Shown: piece by piece, positions 6,766 through 15,573 of the stretch
Numbering within the stretch: the stretch's first letter is position 1
Layout of the letters: each line of letters begins with the position of its first letter
Made by a program: the position numbers and the translations under genes
Assembly (NCBI GenBank): GCA_051877575.1
Contig: JBJEJA010000028.1
Location: 1 to 64,000 of the forward strand
Origin: UBA2882 sp051877575
GTDB taxonomy: Bacteria; Bacillota; Clostridia; Lachnospirales; Lachnospiraceae
DNA length: 64,000 bases
Direction of reading: 5' to 3'
Notes under the pieces: generated by a model
Databases searched by the model: none
Seen by the model: the letters and a program-made list of their open reading frames with translations, nothing else
Told to the model about the DNA's origin: nothing

Positions 6766-9192
6766 ATGAGTCGATTGGACATGCTAAATGATATGCAGAA
6801 GGAAGCGGTACTGGCGACGGAAGGTCCTGTCCTGATTCTGGCGGGAGCCGGTTCGGGAAAGACCCGCGTGCTGACCCACAGGATTGCATATCTGATAGAA
6901 GAATGCGGGGTAAACCCATGGAATATCATGGCAATTACCTTTACCAATAAAGCAGCGGGAGAAATGCGGGAAAGAGTGGATGGTTTGGTGGGCTTCGGCT
7001 CGGAAAGTATCTGGGTTTCCACATTTCATTCCAGCTGTGTCCGTATTTTACGCAGATTTGCGGAGCGTATCGGATATGATAATGCCTTTACCATTTATGA
7101 TACGGATGACTCCAAATCGGTAATGAAGGATATCTGTAAGAGATTGCAGATCGATACCAAGCAGTTGAAGGAACGTACCATTTTGGGGGCAATTTCTTCT
7201 GCCAAGAATGAAGGGATACTTCCCGATGAATATGAAATGAATGCCATGGGCGATTTTAACCGGATGAGAATAGCCAAGGCGTACAAAGAATACCAGAAGA
7301 CACTGCGAAAAAACAATGCCATGGATTTTGATGATCTGCTGGTCAATGCGGTGGAACTGTTTCGGGCCAATCCCGATGTACTTGCGGATTACCAAAACCG
7401 GTTAAAATATATTATGGTGGACGAGTATCAGGATACCAACAGCATTCAGTTTGAATTGATCAGATTGTTAGCCGGTGCTAATCATAATCTTTGCGTGGTC
7501 GGCGATGACGATCAGTCCATATACAAATTCCGCGGGGCAAATATCCGCAATATTCTGGATTTTGAAAAAGTTTTTCCCGAAGCAAAGGTGATCAAGTTGG
7601 AACAGAATTACCGTTCCACCCAGAATGTACTGGATGCGGCCAATGCGGTGATCAGCCACAATGAGGGCAGAAAGGAAAAAGCCCTTTGGACCGATAAAGG
7701 CAGCGGTAACAGACTGCATTTCAGACAGTTTGATCATGCCGTGGAAGAAGCGGAATATATTGCCTATGATGTTGCATCCAAGAAACGGGAGGGCATTTGC
7801 GATTACAGGGATTGTGCCGTGCTTTACCGCACCAATGCACAGGCGCGTGTATTGGAAGAGCAGTTTGTCAGGGCGGGTGTTCCCTATGATATTGTAGGCG
7901 GTGTTAATTTTTACGGCAGAAAAGAAATTAAAGATTTGCTGGCTTATTTAAAGACCATTGATAACGGGATGGATGATTTGGCGGTCAAGAGGATCATCAA
8001 CGTACCCAAACGGGGAATCGGTGCCACTACCATTGTAAAAGTACAGGATTATGCCGATGCCAGAGGAATTAGTTTTTATGAGGCTTTGGAAGAAGCGGAT
8101 CATATTATGACCATCGGGCGCAGTGCAGTCAAGCTGCAGCCGTTTGTAACCATGATACAGGTATTTCGTGCTAAGGCGAAGACGTATACTTTAAGCGAAT
8201 TGTTGAAGGATGTTATCGAAACAACAGGTTATGTAAACCAGTTAGAGGCGGATACCGATGAGGAAGCGCAGGCAAGAATTGAAAATATCGATGAATTGAT
8301 ATCCAAAGTTGTTTCTTTTGAAGAAGAGCATGAGGAAGCAACGTTGTCCGAATTTCTGGCAGAGGTTGCTTTGGTTGCCGATATTGATAATGTGGACAGC
8401 GACAGAAACAAAGTGTTGTTAATGACGCTGCATAGTGCGAAAGGGCTGGAATTTCCCCATGTTTATCTGGCAGGAATGGAAGACGGCGTGTTTCCAAGCT
8501 ATATGTCGATTATGGGCGATGATTCCGAGGAAGTGGAAGAGGAGCGGAGACTGGCCTATGTGGGCATTACCAGAGCAAAAGAAGATCTGACGCTGACAGC
8601 GGCTAAGGCAAGGATGATCCGCGGGGAAACCCAGTACAATCCCGTTTCCAGATTTTTAAAAGAAATTCCGGCGGAGTTGCTGGATAACAGACTGCCGAAC
8701 AGCAGAGCAAGAGATTATGTGGAATATGACGACGATTCATACGAGAGGAACATTTTCAAGAAAAAGCCTTATGATATGGTAAGTGCTTATAGCGGCAGAA
8801 GCATACCGGATGATGTTTTCAATAAACCGAAGCCGGTGGGAGCGGCATCGTCTGCCGCGGCGGCTGCCGGAGCAGGAAGGGCAGCAGGTGGTTATCAGAC
8901 CATTACCAAACCGAAAGCTGTCGTAAGACCCAAGGAGACCAGAGCGGAAGTGAAACCGTTTATTGCCCGGGGAACCGCTATGTTTGGTGCACAGGGGATT
9001 ACCAAGGGAATGCAGGCTCCCGGAGAGAAACCTGATTACGAAGTGGGAGACAGAGTTTCCCATATTAAGTTTGGCCAGGGGACCGTAAAAGCGTTGGAGA
9101 AAGGTGCAAAGGATTATCAGGTGACGGTAGAGTTTGATCAGTACGGGCAAAAAATCCTGTATGCCGCTTTTGCGAAGCTGCAAAAACTTTGA
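6766..9192 (+). CDS. pcrA: ATP-dependent DNA helicase PcrA/UvrD
   Basis: An 808-residue superfamily 1A 3'-5' helicase involved in DNA repair and in clearing proteins from DNA. The Q motif (LNDMQKEAV), Walker A AGAGSGKT at 26-33, motif Ia TFTNKAAGEM, motif II VDEYQDTN, motif III VVGDDDQSIYKFRGA, motif IV LEQNYRST, motif V LMTLHSAKGLEF and motif VI YVGITRAKEDL are all present and intact. The last 60 residues form the Tudor-like domain of PcrA (VGDRVSHIKFGQGTV) that contacts RNA polymerase; an Ala/Gly-rich linker precedes it. I prefer ATG 6766, 4-5 nt after GAGGGAAGG, to the upstream in-frame ATG 6745. It appears monocistronic. Confidence 0.95.
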   Translation: MSRLDMLNDMQKEAVLATEGPVLILAGAGSGKTRVLTHRIAYLIEECGVNPWNIMAITFTNKAAGEMRERVDGLVGFGSESIWVSTFHSSCVRILRRFAERIGYDNAFTIYDTDDSKSVMKDICKRLQIDTKQLKERTILGAISSAKNEGILPDEYEMNAMGDFNRMRIAKAYKEYQKTLRKNNAMDFDDLLVNAVELFRANPDVLADYQNRLKYIMVDEYQDTNSIQFELIRLLAGANHNLCVVGDDDQSIYKFRGANIRNILDFEKVFPEAKVIKLEQNYRSTQNVLDAANAVISHNEGRKEKALWTDKGSGNRLHFRQFDHAVEEAEYIAYDVASKKREGICDYRDCAVLYRTNAQARVLEEQFVRAGVPYDIVGGVNFYGRKEIKDLLAYLKTIDNGMDDLAVKRIINVPKRGIGATTIVKVQDYADARGISFYEALEEADHIMTIGRSAVKLQPFVTMIQVFRAKAKTYTLSELLKDVIETTGYVNQLEADTDEEAQARIENIDELISKVVSFEEEHEEATLSEFLAEVALVADIDNVDSDRNKVLLMTLHSAKGLEFPHVYLAGMEDGVFPSYMSIMGDDSEEVEEERRLAYVGITRAKEDLTLTAAKARMIRGETQYNPVSRFLKEIPAELLDNRLPNSRARDYVEYDDDSYERNIFKKKPYDMVSAYSGRSIPDDVFNKPKPVGAASSAAAAAGAGRAAGGYQTITKPKAVVRPKETRAEVKPFIARGTAMFGAQGITKGMQAPGEKPDYEVGDRVSHIKFGQGTVKALEKGAKDYQVTVEFDQYGQKILYAAFAKLQKL

Positions 9193-9300
9193 ATTTTTTA
9201 TAAAATACAAAAAAATCATAGTAAAATGCGGGAGAAAGTGATAAACTATTTACAATGAATGGGGTCATAACGAGGAAATATATGGAAAGGCGGTTAATTT

Positions 9301-9597
9301 ATGAATAAAGCAAAAATTGAAGAATTAGCAACAACGTTAAGCGAACTGTTAAAGAGACAGGAAGAAGTTAAAGAAGAGAAGAAGAGCCATAAGGTTCTCT
9401 GGGTATTTGCAATCATCGGTGCAATTGCAGCAATCGCAGCCATTGCTTATGCAGTATACCGTTATTTTACACCTGATTATCTGGAAGATTTCGAGGATGA
9501 TTTTGACGATGACTTTGATGATGATTTCTTTGCAGATGATGAGGAAGAGGTAAAAGTCGCAACAGCAGATGAGAAGGATGAACCGGCAGAAGAGTAA
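9301..9597 (+). CDS. Small single-span membrane protein with acidic tail, unknown function
   Basis: A 98-residue protein. Residues 1-30 are a charged amphipathic helix rich in Lys and Glu, residues 32-54 a single membrane helix, and residues 58-98 a very acidic tail with repeated DDF triplets (DDFDDDFDDDFF) followed by Glu-rich sequence. The Lys-rich segment before the helix suggests the N terminus is inside; then the acidic tail would be outside, but this is inference. I do not recognise a family with a known function. GGAAAGGCGG lies upstream of the ATG. It sits between pcrA and rlmD with its own terminator. Confidence 0.75.
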   Translation: MNKAKIEELATTLSELLKRQEEVKEEKKSHKVLWVFAIIGAIAAIAAIAYAVYRYFTPDYLEDFEDDFDDDFDDDFFADDEEEVKVATADEKDEPAEE

Positions 9598-9616
9598 TCC
9601 ATATTGAAAGAACGAA

Positions 9617-9696
9617 AGACTGTCGTGCCTTAGAAAGATATGTGTTCGCAGAAACTTTGTGACACAGTTATTTTCTGTAGCATGACAGTCTATTTT
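9617..9696 (+). terminator. Intrinsic terminator after the acidic-tail protein gene
   Basis: AGACTGTCGTGC at 9617-9628 pairs with GCATGACAGTCT at 9680-9691 (one G-U pair), then ATTTTTA. The loop is about 50 nt. It is similar in layout and right-arm sequence to the terminator at 6636-6697. Confidence 0.7.
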
Positions 9697-9776
9697 TATG
9701 TTTTGCATTTGGACTTTTTCAGTCCATGGTTGGGATTATCATTTCCGATTTTTTATATCGCAGAGGAGAGTTAAAT

Positions 9777-11198
9777 ATGAAAAAAGGACAGTGTTATGAA
9801 GGTATTGTGGAAAGTGTAAAATTTCCGGCAAAGGGAGTTGTGGCAGTTGCAGACGAGGAGACAAAGGCCGTCGTAAAGAATGTGATTCCCGGACAGAAGA
9901 TCTCTTTCCGTGTCAGCAAAAAGAGAAAGGGAAAAGCAGAGGGAACACTGTTGGAGGTTTTGGAACAAGCGCCGAATGAGATTGAGGCGGTATGTCCTCA
10001 CTTCGGAAAATGCGGTGGCTGCAATTATCTGAATCTGGCTTATGAAGATCAGCTTGCATTGAAAGCCGCACAGGTAAAAGAATTGCTGGATGAAGTTTAC
10101 ATAAAAACAGGAGCAGAGCCGGATTATGAGTTTCAGGGAATTAAAGAAAGCCCCAGACAATTTGGATATCGCAATAAAATGGAGTTTTCATTCGGGGATG
10201 AGTTTAAGGATGGCCCCCTGTCTCTTGGTTTACATAAAAGAGGGGGATTCTACGATATTGTCACAGTTTCCGACTGCCGGATCGTAGATGAGGATTACAG
10301 GATCATTTTAAAAACGGTGCTGGATTATTTTACCGTCCGGAAGACCAGTTTTTATCACAGAATGCGTCAGGAAGGATATCTGAGACATCTGCTTGTCAGA
10401 AAAGCGGTGAAGACTGGGGAAATCCTCATTGCATTGGTAACAAGTGGGACTTATGATATTGATGACAGGAACGAAGAGGTGCGTGTTTTAAACGGCTTTC
10501 GGGATGCTCTTCTATCTCTGGAGCGGGAAGGCAGACTGGAGGGACGTATTGAGGGCATCCTGCATACGGTCAACAATTCCGTGGCAGATGTGGTCAAAGC
10601 CGATGAAAACGAAATCTTATACGGAAAGGATTATTTTTATGAGGAACTGATGGGATTGCGCTTCCGGATTTCCCAGTTTTCCTTCTTTCAGACCAATTCT
10701 CTCGGAGCGGAAGTGCTCTATGAGACGGCAAGGCAGTATATCGGTGAGTTATCGGAGGGGGAACCGGATAAGGTGGTATTCGACCTGTACAGCGGAACCG
10801 GCACGATTGCCCAGATGATGGCACCGGTGTCCAAAAAAGTCATCGGTGTGGAAATTGTAGAAGAGGCAGTGGAAGCGGCAAAAGAAAATGCAAGGCTGAA
10901 TGGTTTACATAACTGCGAGTTTATTGCAGGTGATGTGCTGAAGGTCATTGACACCATCGAAGAAAAACCGGATCTGATCATTTTGGATCCGCCCAGAGAC
11001 GGTATTCATCCCAAGGCTTTGGATAAAATTATTGCTTACGGCGTGGAGCGGATTGTCTATATTTCCTGTAAGCCCACCAGCCTGGCAAGGGATCTGGAAG
11101 TCTTCTTTGCAAACGGATATCGAATGGAGAAGGCATGTGCCGTGGACATGTTCCCGGGAACAGGGAATGTTGAAACCGTAGTTCTTTTGTCCCGATAA
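9777..11198 (+). CDS. rlmD: 23S rRNA (uracil-5-)-methyltransferase, RlmD/TrmA family
   Basis: A 473-residue class I SAM-dependent RNA m5U methyltransferase. An N-terminal TRAM domain (about 1-60, GIVESVKFPAKGVVAV) is followed by an iron-sulfur region CPHFGKCGGCNYL at about 72-84, then the Rossmann fold with FDLYSGTGTIAQMMA, motif LILDPPRDGIHPKAL and the catalytic-Cys motif YISCKPTSLARDL near residue 430. It methylates a uridine in 23S rRNA; Firmicutes paralogues (RlmCD) modify two positions, so the exact target is uncertain. ATG 9777 is chosen because AGAGGAGAG is 7 nt upstream and the TRAM domain starts there; the ORF is open 17 codons further. Confidence 0.92.
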   Translation: MKKGQCYEGIVESVKFPAKGVVAVADEETKAVVKNVIPGQKISFRVSKKRKGKAEGTLLEVLEQAPNEIEAVCPHFGKCGGCNYLNLAYEDQLALKAAQVKELLDEVYIKTGAEPDYEFQGIKESPRQFGYRNKMEFSFGDEFKDGPLSLGLHKRGGFYDIVTVSDCRIVDEDYRIILKTVLDYFTVRKTSFYHRMRQEGYLRHLLVRKAVKTGEILIALVTSGTYDIDDRNEEVRVLNGFRDALLSLEREGRLEGRIEGILHTVNNSVADVVKADENEILYGKDYFYEELMGLRFRISQFSFFQTNSLGAEVLYETARQYIGELSEGEPDKVVFDLYSGTGTIAQMMAPVSKKVIGVEIVEEAVEAAKENARLNGLHNCEFIAGDVLKVIDTIEEKPDLIILDPPRDGIHPKALDKIIAYGVERIVYISCKPTSLARDLEVFFANGYRMEKACAVDMFPGTGNVETVVLLSR

Positions 11199-11263
11199 AA
11201 GCGGGAGAATTGTAAAAAGTATCAAAACTGCGATGTGACTTTGGAATACAGAGGAGATAAAAA

Positions 11264-14242
11264 ATGATAAAAAGCAGAAAAAAAGACATGGAAATGGATG
11301 AGAAAGAGAATATTAAAGGAGACATGAAAAAAGATATGGACATAGACAAGAGGAGTCTGTTGTTCTTTATGGGGATGCTTGTAGTTGGAGGAATGGCTAT
11401 TATTGCATATCTGGTGCTGACCGGTAATACCCCGCAAATATTTTACGATGTTGTCAATGAATATACAGCAAAAATTGGAAGCAATAAATCAGCTGAGCGG
11501 GCATTGTTTTACATTTTTTCTTTATTAGGTATTGTTGCATATACCTTTTTTTACTTTCGTATCCAAAAGAAAATGGCAGGAAGCGGCATAAATAATCCGG
11601 CGGAAACAAAAGAGGATAAGTCTTGTTTATATGTTATATTGGGTGTGCTTATATTTACGGCTGTTTATTGTTTTGTGTATTCCGGCGTGGATTGTCTTCT
11701 TATTGCCGGCTTGATGATGGTTATCATATTATTTACGATTGATAAAGCACTTGTTATTCCCGGAATGGCTTATTATTTTGTTTCGGTATATGCAATATGT
11801 GCTTTATATCGGATTTATGTTTTTGCAGGCGGGCAAAAAACTTTGAGCTTGATGAGTATTGTATTAATTGTTATTCTGTCTTCTTTGGTATTATTGGTTA
11901 TTGATAAAGAAAATAGAACAAGATCTTTTTTAAGAGGAATATTATTGGCTCAAATGATTGTTCCCTTTTCGATGTTGACTTATCTGGCTTCGAGTTATCA
12001 ATACGGCGAGGAATATATATCTATTCAAATTCCGTATAGGGTACATATCTTAATCTGGGTTATGATTATTACATTTGTTATAGAAGCGTTTTTTAAATTA
12101 CACAGGAAATGGAATTCAGCAACAAATGTTGGGGAAATTATTACCTATGGCGTTTGTATAGCAATTATGTCATTTAACAGATATAGTGGTTCGGGTTCCG
12201 TTATATCAATGGATTTACATCATCCATTCGAAAATATAATTGGCTTTTCACAAATATTTGAATTGGGGCAAAAAGCATTCTCGGAATATATTCCCACTGC
12301 CGGTATGTATTCTGTTGTTCATGGTTTCTTTTTGTCATTTTTTGGACAGGGTAAAGTTTCGTTCTATTATCTGACAACCAATATATTTTTCTTGGTTGCT
12401 ATAGTTTTAATTGTGGTGCTGCTGAAACAACAGCTTAAGGGAGAATGGGTTCTGCTGATTTCCCTTATATTTTTGGTGGATGATTATGATCGAATTACAC
12501 TGATAGTTCCAATCATGCTATTGCTGACGTGGCCTAAGCTGATAGAAAAGAAAAACCTATGGCTCAAGGTATGGTTTTTATCAAGCTTTCTTCATGGACT
12601 GTATTACCCGGTATTTGGAGCAGCAGTCTGTGTTGGTTTTTTGCCGCTTGGGATATGGCAAATTGTAACATATGTGAAGAGCGGAGAATTGAAAAAGGAT
12701 ATTAAGAAAGTATCCTTTTGGATTTATTGGATTGTTTGTTGTATTCCGGTAGGACTTGGTTTCGGAGTTTTGCTTGGCACCGTAAAACATATGAAAGCAA
12801 TGGGGAGTCAAACGGTGTATGCAGATGGAATAACCAGGTTCGGACAGGTAATACCCGATGATTTCTTTTCCTATATTCAATCATTACCTGTTCGACTGAT
12901 CGTATATTATCTTTTTTCATTTTTGATCGTAATCGGTCTTGTTTGGCTTTCGATAGCTTTGTGTTTAAGAATTGGTAATGTCAGGATAGAAAACAGACAT
13001 GTTAAAATGGATAATCCGGTACCGGCGTATCTGTCATTGGCTTTTGGGATTGCTTTACTCGTTGCCTTTACATATACGGTTGTCCGCATGGATATAGGTA
13101 GTGTTTATGCGAGAACTGCAGGTGTAGTATATGCGGCTTTTGTGATGTTGATAATCATTGTAAGCAGATATATGAAAGGAATGAAAAACCGCTTCTGGAT
13201 TTATGGTATTGCTATCTTTTCTATAGCGGCAGTCACCGCAGAAGGATTCGGCTTTATAGAATATAATTCAAAACTTTCTCCGGCTTATTCTGTTCCCGAA
13301 AATTATGTATACGTGAACAATGATAAAATTGAACGTTTGGGAGAATGCTTTGTGGAACAAGGAGTATATGATTCCATAGAAAATGCGTATGATTATGCGG
13401 CTGATATGGATAGGGATGCTTCATATCTGGGCTTGTTCGAAGATTTTGGATTTTACTATCTGTGTAATCTTAAAGGAGATTCAGTGATAGAGATTGCTCC
13501 AACCGTTAAAGGATATGATGCGGTACAGGAGACGATCGACTTAATCCGCAAAAATGGAACAATTGTAGGCTCGAGTATGTCTTCCGTCAGTAACTATTAT
13601 TTTTACTATTGGCTTGTTAATTCGGGAGAATATGTATGGGATTCGGAGAACAGAGTGTTTGTTCCGAATGATGGTTCGGTTACATTGGAAGATATACAGC
13701 TGCAGAATAAATATATTGATGTAGCTTCAGAGGGTGCCAGCTTAGGAAGAACTGCCGGCTCGTGGGGAAAATCTATGGACACTTTGTATGATATTTTTAG
13801 CCGTCCCGAGATTGAACCTATTGTCGAAGATTTTGGTACATATGTAAGCGTTGATTTTCAACAAGATGTTAGTGGAAATGATGCTGATTTTATGTATATA
13901 GAATTTGCAGATCAGGATCAGAATTATCAGTATACTCTGTTCAATTTAAGAGACAACGTGCTCCAAGATGTAGATGAATACCAATATATAAAAGGACTTA
14001 TGAAAAAGGATTACAATCGAGATATAATAGTCGTTGTTTTTTGGACTGATGAAGCCGGTGCGGTTCACAGTATGGACTGCCGAATGGACCAAGGGAAACT
14101 GCTGATTCCATTAGGAGGCGGTCAAGGTTGGCTTCTGAATGAACACGCTAATATTACAATTGCAGTAGCAAAGGGAGAAGAAATAATGGATGTACCTGAA
14201 ATTACAAATGTTGAAATGCTTAAATTGCGGGAAGTGAAATAA
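11264..14242 (+). CDS. Large multi-pass membrane protein with C-terminal soluble domain, unknown
   Basis: A 992-residue protein that I cannot place in a family. A short Lys/Asp/Met-rich N terminus (residues 1-30) is followed by about 16-18 hydrophobic helices up to residue 660, broken by loops with HHPFENIIGFSQIFELGQ and PTAGMYSVVHGFFL. Residues about 670-990 form a soluble, probably extracytoplasmic domain. The arrangement resembles polytopic sugar-transferase-like or YfhO-like proteins of the cell surface, but I see no clear catalytic motif. The gene is visibly richer in A and T than pcrA and rlmD around it, suggesting transfer. GAGGAGATAAAAA precedes the ATG. Confidence 0.7.
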   Translation: MIKSRKKDMEMDEKENIKGDMKKDMDIDKRSLLFFMGMLVVGGMAIIAYLVLTGNTPQIFYDVVNEYTAKIGSNKSAERALFYIFSLLGIVAYTFFYFRIQKKMAGSGINNPAETKEDKSCLYVILGVLIFTAVYCFVYSGVDCLLIAGLMMVIILFTIDKALVIPGMAYYFVSVYAICALYRIYVFAGGQKTLSLMSIVLIVILSSLVLLVIDKENRTRSFLRGILLAQMIVPFSMLTYLASSYQYGEEYISIQIPYRVHILIWVMIITFVIEAFFKLHRKWNSATNVGEIITYGVCIAIMSFNRYSGSGSVISMDLHHPFENIIGFSQIFELGQKAFSEYIPTAGMYSVVHGFFLSFFGQGKVSFYYLTTNIFFLVAIVLIVVLLKQQLKGEWVLLISLIFLVDDYDRITLIVPIMLLLTWPKLIEKKNLWLKVWFLSSFLHGLYYPVFGAAVCVGFLPLGIWQIVTYVKSGELKKDIKKVSFWIYWIVCCIPVGLGFGVLLGTVKHMKAMGSQTVYADGITRFGQVIPDDFFSYIQSLPVRLIVYYLFSFLIVIGLVWLSIALCLRIGNVRIENRHVKMDNPVPAYLSLAFGIALLVAFTYTVVRMDIGSVYARTAGVVYAAFVMLIIIVSRYMKGMKNRFWIYGIAIFSIAAVTAEGFGFIEYNSKLSPAYSVPENYVYVNNDKIERLGECFVEQGVYDSIENAYDYAADMDRDASYLGLFEDFGFYYLCNLKGDSVIEIAPTVKGYDAVQETIDLIRKNGTIVGSSMSSVSNYYFYYWLVNSGEYVWDSENRVFVPNDGSVTLEDIQLQNKYIDVASEGASLGRTAGSWGKSMDTLYDIFSRPEIEPIVEDFGTYVSVDFQQDVSGNDADFMYIEFADQDQNYQYTLFNLRDNVLQDVDEYQYIKGLMKKDYNRDIIVVVFWTDEAGAVHSMDCRMDQGKLLIPLGGGQGWLLNEHANITIAVAKGEEIMDVPEITNVEMLKLREVK

Positions 14243-14245
14243 GCA

Positions 14246-14293
14246 GAACAATAAAGCAGAGGTCGTATATAACAGACCGCTGCTTTATTGTTC
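14246..14293. terminator. Bidirectional terminator between convergent genes
   Basis: GAACAATAAAGCAG (14246-14259) and CTGCTTTATTGTTC (14280-14293) are perfect complements, with GGTC/GACC extending the stem inward. The hairpin contains the last codons and stop of the TetR gene on the minus strand, so it terminates both convergent genes. Confidence 0.75.
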
Positions 14294-14854
14294 TCTTTCC
14301 CACCCCTGGGTTGCCACAAAATAAATCAAATCCCCCATTTCTTTCGGCGTTTTCGGAATATCTTCAAGGAGCCACTGCCGGATCATATGATAGGCGCCAT
14401 TGGTCAGAAATGTGATGATCAGGCGTTTGCTATCTTGATTTTTGGCATAAGACAGCACCTGCTCATAGGTGTATTGGACATGAGATGCCTGAAAAAGTAA
14501 AGTCGTAAATTCCGAACTCGTATCACTGTCGCGAAACAACAGCTTTGATACATTGAGATTTTCCTGCAAATAGCTGCATAATGCTTCCGCACGTTTATTC
14601 AGGGGCCAGTTGTTTTCGGAACCTTCTTTTTCCCATATCCGATCCAGGTCATTGATCACTCCCATTTCAATATCCTTCAGGACGTCTGCAGGGCATCCAT
14701 AGTGGTTATAAAAAGTGGAACGATTGATCTGGGCAGCGGCACACAATTCGCTTACCGTAATATTCTGTATATTTTTCTCTGACATCAGCTGCAGCAGGCT
14801 TTCTTTTAACAGACGTTTTGTCAGTGCGATTCGTTGGTTTTCTTTCTTTTCCAT
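14285..14854 (-). CDS. TetR/AcrR family transcriptional regulator
   Basis: A 189-residue TetR-type regulator. The N-terminal helix-turn-helix is clear (KRLLKESLLQLMSEKNIQNITVSELCAAAQINRSTFYNHYG, split here as TVSELCAAAQINRSTFYNHYG around residues 33-53). The C-terminal part resembles the TetR-like C-terminal domain common in Firmicutes, with an unknown ligand. GGGAGGATACT precedes the ATG. It is divergent from the hdeD-GH3-ftsH operon with 179 nt between, so it most likely controls that operon and itself. An inverted repeat TTACATCAT/ATGATGTAA in the gap is a possible operator. Confidence 0.85.
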   Translation of the reverse strand: MEKKENQRIALTKRLLKESLLQLMSEKNIQNITVSELCAAAQINRSTFYNHYGCPADVLKDIEMGVINDLDRIWEKEGSENNWPLNKRAEALCSYLQENLNVSKLLFRDSDTSSEFTTLLFQASHVQYTYEQVLSYAKNQDSKRLIITFLTNGAYHMIRQWLLEDIPKTPKEMGDLIYFVATQGWEREQ

Positions 14855-14911
14855 AGTATCCTCCCGATTAAATCTCTTTCGAATTCGACAAATATCATTG
14901 CAGTGTTGGTT

Positions 14912-14971
14912 TTACATCATCGCAAAAACATCTGTCTGTTGTAAAATCCACATGTGTCCATTATGATGTAA
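14912..14971. promoter_or_regulatory. Spaced inverted repeat in the tetR-hdeD intergenic region
   Basis: TTACATCAT at 14912-14920 and ATGATGTAA at 14963-14971 are exact complements 42 nt apart, upstream of both divergent genes. Two half-sites of this kind could be bound by TetR dimers, but the spacing is wide, so the role as operator is only a guess. Confidence 0.3.
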
Positions 14972-15033
14972 GGGGATTAGTTTGTCAAATAAAACCGACT
15001 ATGATCCGCTAGAAAAAATTTGGAGGGAAAAGT

Positions 15034-15573
15034 ATGAAAACATCATCTAAAGTAGGCAGTATTATTTTATCTCTGTGTGAGGCGATAGTAGGTATTCTTC
15101 TGTTGGTGAATCCAATCGGCTTTACTACGGGGATTATTATTTTCCTGGGCATCATCCTGCTGATTGTTGGTCTTAATAATGTTGTTCAGTATTTTAAAGA
15201 AATACCGGAAGTGGCTGCATTGAAACATGACTTGACCCGTGGCTGTATCGAGATTTTGGCCGGACTTTTCTGTGTTTTGAAAAGCGGCTGGTTTATCGCA
15301 ACATTTCCGTTGCTTACCATACTTTACGGAATCGGGACTCTGATGACCGGTATCACAAAAATTCAGTGGACTGTGGATAAGATACGTCTGAAAATAAAAA
15401 ATTGGTTCTGGACGGCGCTTAGTGCAGTATTGACGATTGTTTTTGCATTGATTATTCTGTGCAATCCTTTCAGCAGTACGACCGCTTTATGGATGTTTAT
15501 CGCAATCATTCTGATCGTTGAGGCGGTTATGGATATTATTGCAGCAATCTTCACAAAGGAGGAGACAGTTTGA
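15034..15573 (+). CDS. HdeD family (DUF308) membrane protein
   Basis: A 179-residue integral membrane protein with six predicted helices in three pairs, matching the DUF308/HdeD family. Typical features are the short repeats LLLVNPIGFTTGIIIFLGIILLIVGL and the later LIILCNPFSSTTALWMFIAIILIVEA. HdeD takes part in acid resistance in enterobacteria; the role in Firmicutes is unknown. Its stop codon overlaps the TTG start of the GH3 gene (15570-15573), so translation of the two is likely coupled. Preceded by TTTGGAGGGAAAAGT. First gene of an operon hdeD-GH3-ftsH divergent from tetR, suggesting a membrane or envelope-stress response. Confidence 0.85.
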   Translation: MKTSSKVGSIILSLCEAIVGILLLVNPIGFTTGIIIFLGIILLIVGLNNVVQYFKEIPEVAALKHDLTRGCIEILAGLFCVLKSGWFIATFPLLTILYGIGTLMTGITKIQWTVDKIRLKIKNWFWTALSAVLTIVFALIILCNPFSSTTALWMFIAIILIVEAVMDIIAAIFTKEETV

